Assembly: GCA_919902985.1 (NCBI GenBank)
Contig: CAKKSC010000005.1
Coordinates: 80,486-144,485, forward strand
DNA length: 64,000 nt
Source: Desulfuromonadales bacterium
Lineage (GTDB): Bacteria; Desulfobacterota; JAENJC01
Direction of reading: 5' to 3'
Shown: positions 58,219-64,000 of the stretch, one piece after another
How the letters are laid out: each line of letters opens with the position of its first letter
Position numbering within the stretch: position 1 is the stretch's first letter
Notes under the pieces: generated by a model
The model's input: the letters and a program-made list of their open reading frames with translations, nothing else
What the model was told of the DNA's origin: nothing
The model's database searches: none
Made by a program: the position numbers and the translations under genes

Positions 58219-59346
58219 GTGAAAATGGCGTTATCCTATAAGGTAATAGAAAATCAGGAGGGGTTGAAAGAGCTTGCAGGGGGGCTTTCCCGTGAGGGTT
58301 CCTTTGCACTTGATATAGAGGCGGACAGTCTTCACAATTACGAGGGTAAGGTCTGCCTAATACAGATATCAACCAGGGAAGAGAATTACATCATTGATGT
58401 ATTAAAGTTCAAGGACCTTGAGCCGCTCAGGCCGCTTCTTTTCAATGACAGGATAGAGAAGGTCCTTCATGGTGCTGATTATGACATCAGGATGCTTGCA
58501 AAGGATTATGGCATGGAGATCCGGAACCTCTTTGACACCATGATCGCCGGTCAAATCCTGGGACTAAAGGGGCTTGGCCTTGCTGCACTTCTAAATGACT
58601 ACTTCAAAGTCAATATCGACAAAGGCCTTCAAAAGGCAGACTGGTCAAAGAGGCCTCTGTCAAAAGAGATGCTTAGTTATGCGGCCCTCGATACGGCACA
58701 CCTCCTTGGCCTGAGGGATTTACTGGCCTCCAAGCTGGAGATAAAGGGCAGGATGGAATGGGCCAGAGAGGAGTTCCATCTCCTGAGCCTTAATCGCGCC
58801 AAACCTCGCCAGCCTGTTTCGGTTTTAACTGTAAAAGGGGTCAGAGATCTTAACGGAAGGCAACTTGCGGTTCTGCAAGCGCTCCTGGAGTTTCGGGATG
58901 CAGAGGCAAGGGAGCTGGACAGGCCGCCTTTCAAGGTGCTGGGAGGCGATCTTCTCATAGAGATTGCAAAGGCCCATCCATCCACTCTGGAAGGCCTAAG
59001 AAATATTCGCGGGGTTACGGAAAGGGTTGTAGAAAGGTATGGCAAAGGAGTTCTGGAGGCGATAAAAAAGGGAAACAGTGTCCCTTCTGAGCTATGCCCC
59101 AGGTTTGAAAAGGTGGAAAGGTCAAGAAGGAGCGAAGCTGAGTTGCAGAGGTTTGAGCGCCTCAAAGCAGTATCTGCGCGCATAGCTAGTGAGCTTGCAA
59201 TTGATCCGGCAATACTCTGTACCAATGCATCCCTTTCTGTAATTGCTTCGGCGACGCCTATCACTTTTGAAGAGACTATGAGAGTAACCTTAAAGTCCTG
59301 GCAGAAGGACCTCCTGGGCCGGGAATTCCTCGCGGTATTCGGGTAA
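58219..59346 (+). CDS. rnd: Ribonuclease D (DEDDy exonuclease + HRDC)
   Basis: ALDIEADSLHNYEGKVCLIQIS, VLHGADYDIRML, YAALDTAHLLGL; HRDC in the C-terminal half. Confidence 0.93.
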   Translation: MKMALSYKVIENQEGLKELAGGLSREGSFALDIEADSLHNYEGKVCLIQISTREENYIIDVLKFKDLEPLRPLLFNDRIEKVLHGADYDIRMLAKDYGMEIRNLFDTMIAGQILGLKGLGLAALLNDYFKVNIDKGLQKADWSKRPLSKEMLSYAALDTAHLLGLRDLLASKLEIKGRMEWAREEFHLLSLNRAKPRQPVSVLTVKGVRDLNGRQLAVLQALLEFRDAEARELDRPPFKVLGGDLLIEIAKAHPSTLEGLRNIRGVTERVVERYGKGVLEAIKKGNSVPSELCPRFEKVERSRRSEAELQRFERLKAVSARIASELAIDPAILCTNASLSVIASATPITFEETMRVTLKSWQKDLLGREFLAVFG

Positions 59347-59350
59347 TTGA

Positions 59351-59644
59351 ATGGCGGATTATTTCATTTCAGATATCTCGCAGTCCGAGATTGCCAGGGA
59401 GAAGGCAAAGGCAAGGGAGTTAAGGGCAAGCCAGTGGTGGAAAAGGAGGCTTGCTGAGGGTATATGCCATTACTGTCAGCAGCATTTCAAGCCGGCTGAA
59501 CTGACTATGGACCATGTGGTCCCGCTTATCCGGGGAGGTAAGAGCACAAAGGGGAATTTGGTCCCATGCTGCAAGGAGTGCAATAATAAGAAGAGGCATA
59601 TGCTGCCAATGGAGTGGATGGAGTATCTGGATACCCTGAAGTAA
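59351..59644 (+). CDS. HNH endonuclease family protein
   Basis: 97 aa; CHYCQQHFKPAELTMDHVVPLIRGGKSTKGNLVPCCKECNNKK. Confidence 0.9.
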   Translation: MADYFISDISQSEIAREKAKARELRASQWWKRRLAEGICHYCQQHFKPAELTMDHVVPLIRGGKSTKGNLVPCCKECNNKKRHMLPMEWMEYLDTLK

Positions 59645-59707
59645 CAATCACACAATCATAAATCAATATCAGCAATCCTTTACATCTTTTTTAAATAATA
59701 ATATACT

Positions 59708-59838
59708 GAGCCTCTTGCAAAAGTCCCCAAAATACCCTTCGACAAGCTCAGGGTGAACGGGGTTGGGTTGAAATTATTGAACTTTATTCGTTCGTTGTGA
59801 GCCTGTCGAACCACAAAAGATAGTTTTGCAAGAGGCTC
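59708..59838. mobile_element. 131-bp MITE-like element with 15-bp terminal inverted repeats GAGCCTCTTGCAAAA
   Basis: Perfect TIRs 59708-59722 and 59824-59838; interior carries imperfect inverted repeat TTCGACAAGCTCAGGGTGAACGG / CGTTCGTTGTGAGCCTGTCGAA; no transposase. Confidence 0.75.
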
Positions 59839-59839
59839 T

Positions 59840-60058
59840 CTTGATTTAGAGTTTCGCAAGCCTGCAAAAAACGATCTGCCTGGCCCTGCTAACGCTTATA
59901 TTTATGTCAAAACTCATACATGTGAAAATGGTCAGATTTTTATAACACCTGATTCTGTTACTTTCAGTGAATTCGAGGAGTAGATTGATCGTCTAAAGAA
60001 AGAGCTTGAGGTAATCAGAAAGAAAGCCAAACAAAATTTCCCCAAAAAAGACAAATAA
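59840..60058 (+). pseudogene. 5'-truncated small-protein gene with internal TAG
   Basis: LDLEFRKPAKNDLPGPANAYIYVKTHTCENGQIFITPDSVTFSEFEE*IDRLKKELEVIRKKAKQNFPKKDK; begins immediately after the MITE-like element. Confidence 0.6.
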
Positions 60059-60098
60059 CCCTTAACCAGCGAGTGAGGTCGCACGAGGTAACAGCGGT

Positions 60099-60662
60099 AT
60101 GGTCATGACAGATATGAAGCGAGGCGATAAGCATAGGTGTATTTCATCTCTGTTGGTTGCTCTTTTATTAATGGTTGTCGCGCCTATTTCGGCGCATGCG
60201 GGAGACTGGAAGATCTTTAGAGATTCCAATGAAAGGATTCAGTTCTTATCCATAGGAACCCCTGAAAAACGCCAAATAGGGGGTTCAGAGACTACAAAAA
60301 TCATTTGGCACTTCGGATACCTTGAGGATGGTACCAATGGATACATCGACGCAACACGCCTTATTCAAGGAAGCCTGGCAAATTTTGATGTTGTGAAACA
60401 AGCTATGGATTTGCGACAAGGGGTAGAGAGAAGCGGTAAAACAAAAGTAATAGCCGAGAAGCAGGTTAGTGTCGCAGGACGTTCTGCGATCGAATTTCAA
60501 ACGGAAACCGTGATTTCAAACGGTACTACTTGGTACGGGATGCTTCGCATGGTTGTTCTCGGTGATACCCTATATACTCTTGGTATTACAGCTCCTATCC
60601 CTTTGCGTCTTCAGGAGGATCAAGTCAAAGCCTTTATGGCATCACTGAAGAAATTTAAATAA
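60099..60662 (+). CDS. Secreted protein of unknown function (signal peptide)
   Basis: 187 aa; SLLVALLLMVVAPISAHAGDW. Confidence 0.6.
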   Translation: MVMTDMKRGDKHRCISSLLVALLLMVVAPISAHAGDWKIFRDSNERIQFLSIGTPEKRQIGGSETTKIIWHFGYLEDGTNGYIDATRLIQGSLANFDVVKQAMDLRQGVERSGKTKVIAEKQVSVAGRSAIEFQTETVISNGTTWYGMLRMVVLGDTLYTLGITAPIPLRLQEDQVKAFMASLKKFK

Positions 60663-61032
60663 GGAGGGGCAGGCTTAATTATTGAGTTAAAAATGAGCGA
60701 CCTCCACGATAAGGGGAAAACAGGGATTTCCGCCAAACATGAGCAGCAAGCACAGGAGCTTAGCCCATTTTGTGTGGTTGAGCGTGGAGTATAGGTTTTA
60801 AGCATCTCTATGTCCTTCCCTTTTGAAATTATCTTACATGCAAAATCAGTTCTCACCTGGAAATACCTTCTTTCTATCCATCCCCACCCCAACCCTCTAC
60901 ATGCTGGGCACTTGTGCTCCGCAAGCATAAACCCTTGAAGGGACGGAATAAATAATCCCCAAAAAATAATTGACTCTATCCGCTTTTCAAGCTAAAATTT
61001 TTGAGGCTGCTTAGGGCAAGTGGAGATCAAAA

Positions 61033-61275
61033 ATGGATACCCATGTTCAACAGAAAATCATGAAAGACATTCAGCATCTTGATTCGTTTCAGCTTTCAGA
61101 GGTTTTGGATTTTGTGGATTTTTTAAACCGCAAGGATAGAGCCGTTTCTCCAGAACCAGACATCATAGATTCCTTGTGTGGAAAATATAAGGAACATTTA
61201 GCTACCAGCAGTGAATTTGCGCGTAGAAAGCAAGAGGAAATCAAAAAAGAGGAATCAAAGTGGCACAAAAGGTAA
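61033..61275 (+). CDS. Antitoxin-like protein (DUF2281-type) paired with PIN toxin
   Basis: 80 aa; LDSFQLSEVLDFVDFLNRK; overlaps downstream PIN ORF. Confidence 0.7.
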   Translation: MDTHVQQKIMKDIQHLDSFQLSEVLDFVDFLNRKDRAVSPEPDIIDSLCGKYKEHLATSSEFARRKQEEIKKEESKWHKR

Positions 61276-61675
61276 CTACCTATGTTATAGATGCCTGTGC
61301 TTTGATTGCCTATCTACGTGAGGAGAAGGGGAGCGATAAGTTATGCAAACTGTTAAAAGACCGTAAAAACAATTTCTACATGCATTCTATAAATATTGGT
61401 GAAGTCTATTATGATTCTTTGCGTATTTCTGGAGAAGAAAAAGCACATGAACTATTTGATGACATAGCTAAGCTACCAATCAATGTTATCTGGACATTAG
61501 ACATTTCCTTTATTCATTTAGTAGGTAAATACAAGACCTCTTATAAAATCGCTTATGCCGATTCGTTTGTTCTTGCATTGGCTGAACGTGAAGGCGCATT
61601 ATTATTTCAACAGATCACCATGAGTTTGATCCGCTTGAAAACACTGGAGTGTTGCCTTTTAGTTGGTTGAGATGA
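61260..61675 (+). pseudogene. PIN-domain toxin with C-terminal frameshift
   Basis: YVIDACALIAYLREEKGSDKL...ADSFVLALAEREGALL, then frame change; the alternative frame reads TDHHEFDPLENTGVLPFSWLR* ending at 61675. Confidence 0.82.
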
Positions 61676-61726
61676 ATGTCGTTCTATCCAAAGTTGAGTA
61701 CAAAACATATTAAGGTAGGTTCAAAA

Positions 61727-63166
61727 ATGGGTAAGATAACGGGTTTTATGGAATATAAGAGGGAGACGCCGGAGCGCAGGCCGGTTGATGAGAGGGTCGG
61801 CGACTGGAAGGAACTTTACAAGGAGTTCCCTGGAGATAAGCTGAAGACCCAGGCTGCAAGGTGCATGGACTGCGGCACGCCGTTCTGCCACAGCGGATGT
61901 CCACTTGGAAACCTAGTCCCCTATTGGAACGATATGATATATAAGGGGCGATGGAAGGAGGCCCTTGACCTCCTCCTCACCACTGCCAGTTTCCCTGAGT
62001 TTACAGGGAGGGTGTGTCCTGCCTTATGCGAGGCGTCATGCGTCTTAAATATTGACAGGAACCCGGTCACTATACGGCAGATAGAGATTGAGATAGTAGA
62101 GCGGGGCTATAAAGAGGGGTGGATAAAGCCTGAGCCTCCTGAAAGCAGGACAGGGAAGAAGGTTGCCGTTGTCGGTTCAGGGCCGGCAGGACTGGCTGCT
62201 GCTCAGCTTTTGAACAAGGCAGGACACACAGTAACCCTGTTTGAAAAGTCCGACAGGATGGGTGGAATTCTGATGTACGGGATACCCGACTTCAAGATAG
62301 AAAAGCATATTGTCCAGCGTCGCGTTGACCTCATGGCTGCCGAGGGTGTGATAATGAAGACCAACGTGAATGTTGGCGTGGATTACAAGGTATCCGATCT
62401 CCTCAGAGATTTTGATGCCATCTGCCTTTCTGGCGGCTCCATGAAGCCAAGGGATCTGGCTATTCCAGGAAGGGAACTTAAAGGTATCCACTTTGCAATG
62501 GAGTTCCTCATTCAGCAGAACAAGAAGAATGCTGGAGTCAACTTCTCAAAAGAGCAGGATATAACTGCAAAGGGTAAGAAAGTAATAATCCTTGGGGGCG
62601 GGGATACAGGAGCCGACTGCGTCGGTACTGCTGTGAGACAGGGCGCTGCTTCTATCCACCAGTATGAGCTTCTGCCTAAGCCTGCGGAAAATAGAGAGGC
62701 TGATAATCCATGGCCACAGTGGCCGAGGATACTGAGAAGCTCTTCTTCTCACGAAGAAGGCGGGACCAGGGACTACTGCATACAGACAAAGTCGTTCAGC
62801 GGGAAAGACGGGAAGGTCACTAAGCTCCATGCCGTCAGAGTTGAGTGGGCCAAGGACAAAAAGGGCGGTATGCAGATAAAGGAAACACCAGAGAGCGAGT
62901 TTGAGCAGGATGCAGATATGGTGCTACTGGCAATGGGATTTGTAAACCCTCTTCACGAAGGGCTCCTCGACGAACTTGGCGTAAAGTATGATGCCAGAGG
63001 GAATGTGGCTGTAAATAAAGAGATGCGGACGAGCATTGATAAAGTATTTTCCGCTGGAGATATGTCAAGGGGTCAGTCTCTGGTCGTATGGGCTATAATG
63101 GATGGACGCGCGGCTGCAAAAGGGATAGATAAGTTCTTGATGGAGGGAAAGACTGAGATCGTATAG
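61727..63166 (+). CDS. gltD: Glutamate synthase small subunit (NADPH-dependent FAD/Fe-S oxidoreductase)
   Basis: MGKITGFMEYKRETPERRPVDERV; RCMDCGTPFCHSGCPLGN; VVGSGPAGLAAAQLL. Confidence 0.96.
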   Translation: MGKITGFMEYKRETPERRPVDERVGDWKELYKEFPGDKLKTQAARCMDCGTPFCHSGCPLGNLVPYWNDMIYKGRWKEALDLLLTTASFPEFTGRVCPALCEASCVLNIDRNPVTIRQIEIEIVERGYKEGWIKPEPPESRTGKKVAVVGSGPAGLAAAQLLNKAGHTVTLFEKSDRMGGILMYGIPDFKIEKHIVQRRVDLMAAEGVIMKTNVNVGVDYKVSDLLRDFDAICLSGGSMKPRDLAIPGRELKGIHFAMEFLIQQNKKNAGVNFSKEQDITAKGKKVIILGGGDTGADCVGTAVRQGAASIHQYELLPKPAENREADNPWPQWPRILRSSSSHEEGGTRDYCIQTKSFSGKDGKVTKLHAVRVEWAKDKKGGMQIKETPESEFEQDADMVLLAMGFVNPLHEGLLDELGVKYDARGNVAVNKEMRTSIDKVFSAGDMSRGQSLVVWAIMDGRAAAKGIDKFLMEGKTEIV

Positions 63167-63188
63167 AATGTCAGAAATATCATGATAA

Positions 63189-63235
63189 GGTTTGGGAAGG
63201 CCTTTTGAAGTGGCCCTCCCAAACCAAATATATTT
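63189..63235 (+). terminator. Intrinsic terminator downstream of gltD
   Basis: GGTTTGGGAAGGCC (63189-63202) / GGCCCTCCCAAACC (63212-63225), one mismatch, followed by a T-rich tract. Confidence 0.8.
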
Positions 63236-63240
63236 TTTCA

Positions 63241-63438
63241 CTATTCCGAAGGTCTCTTAAATTTCAGGGCCTTCATCCTTTTTTTCCTTGCCTCTCTCTG
63301 TTTCCGCTTCTTTTTCTCAGAAGGTTTTTCATAGAAACTTCTCGTTTTGAGGTCTCTGAAAAGGCCGTCGTTCTGAAGCTTGCGCTTCAGCATCTTTATC
63401 GCTTTTTCTACATCATTTCCGTAAACTTTTATATCCAA
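63241..63438 (-). CDS. rpsU: 30S ribosomal protein S21
   Basis: 65 aa; MDIKVYGNDVEKAIKMLKRKLQNDGLFRDLKTRSFYEKPSEKKKRKQ. Confidence 0.95.
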   Translation of the reverse strand: MDIKVYGNDVEKAIKMLKRKLQNDGLFRDLKTRSFYEKPSEKKKRKQREARKKRMKALKFKRPSE

Positions 63439-63444
63439 GGTGAT

Positions 63445-63792
63445 TTATCTCCTTCCCGATCCGCTGCCGCCGCCAAATCCGCCCCTACCACCGCCACCAT
63501 AGCCGCCCTTAGCACCGCCAAATCCGCCCCGTTTTTCTCTTGGTTCCTGAGGCTTTGCCTCGGCAACTGATAGCGCCCTCTCCATGAATGTAGTGCCGTT
63601 CAGGGTCTCTATTGCCTTCTTTGCGGCTTCTTCCGTTGCCATTTCAACAAAACCAAAACCTTTAGCCTGCCCTGTTCGCGCATCGGTTATTATATTAACA
63701 GATGCAACCTCTCCAACCCCCGCAAAGAGTCCTTTAATATCCTCTTCTTTTGCCTTAAACGACATATTGCCTACATAAAGCTTCTTCCCCAT
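63445..63792 (-). CDS. RRM-domain glycine-rich RNA-binding protein
   Basis: 115 aa; KLYVGNMSFKAKEEDIKGLFAGVGEVASVNIITDARTGQAKGFGFVEM; Gly-rich tail. Confidence 0.95.
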   Translation of the reverse strand: MGKKLYVGNMSFKAKEEDIKGLFAGVGEVASVNIITDARTGQAKGFGFVEMATEEAAKKAIETLNGTTFMERALSVAEAKPQEPREKRGGFGGAKGGYGGGGRGGFGGGSGSGRR

Positions 63793-63814
63793 CGTACCCT
63801 CCTGTTATTTTGCC

Positions 63815-63848
63815 AAAAAAAAACCTCAGAGCTTTCAAAGTCTCTGAG
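63815..63848 (-). terminator. Terminator-like hairpin plus 9 U tract in the region just upstream of the RRM gene
   Basis: Minus strand CTCAGAGACTTTGAAAGCTCTGAGG followed by TTTTTTTTT; lies 22 nt upstream of the RRM start codon. Confidence 0.7.
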
Positions 63849-64000
63849 ATTCTGAACTTTAAAAGTATGCCTTATTTAGCCTGTCCGAAAGATTACAATA
63901 CTTATCCCCAATTGTCAATTAAATAAATCTCTCAGCTCTTAAAAAGAAGGTGTGCTAACTTTAGTTGAAAATTAGGTAGAAGCGGCTCCAGTTCTCAGAG

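Noticed and set aside
60620-60928. 102-aa minus-strand Cys-rich ORF (KCPACRGLGWGWIERRYF)
   Set aside because: No recognisable family and no RBS or neighbour support; may be a remnant but not supportable

Overview
The window is a chromosomal segment from a Gram-negative bacterium (LpxC, LptD, MsbA, LpxL-type acyltransferase). Most of it is housekeeping: dapB-dapA-dapF, addB/addA-like recombination nuclease genes, lpxC, pepA, a branched-chain amino-acid (liv) transport operon, c-di-GMP and two-component signalling genes, lptD, a tungstate-type ABC transporter with porin and HTH regulator, an LPS/glycosyltransferase cluster, one tRNA-Leu(CAG), RNase R, alpha-glucan phosphorylase, RNase D, gltD and rpsU. 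Accessory DNA is scattered through this background. The main item is a decaying type I-C CRISPR-Cas locus with a 3-spacer array, intact cas2, frameshifted cas1, a 5'-truncated cas4 joined to a RhuM-like gene, and a frameshifted 3' remnant of cas3 that abuts a perfect palindrome. A separate orphan cas5 plus a truncated, frameshifted cas8c-like fragment sits about 22 kb away inside the liv operon. Other points of interest are several toxin-antitoxin modules (two with frameshifted toxins), at least four dispersed palindromic repeat families (some inserted in-frame in core genes), a 23-bp hairpin between livK and livH, a 43-codon yezD-like gene missed by the ORF track, and a terminator-like hairpin just upstream of an RRM-protein gene. 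No clearly new defence system was identified. The best candidates for follow-up are the split CRISPR remnants, the repeat families inside coding genes, and the structured RNA candidates. All family calls come from reading the sequence; no database search was possible.
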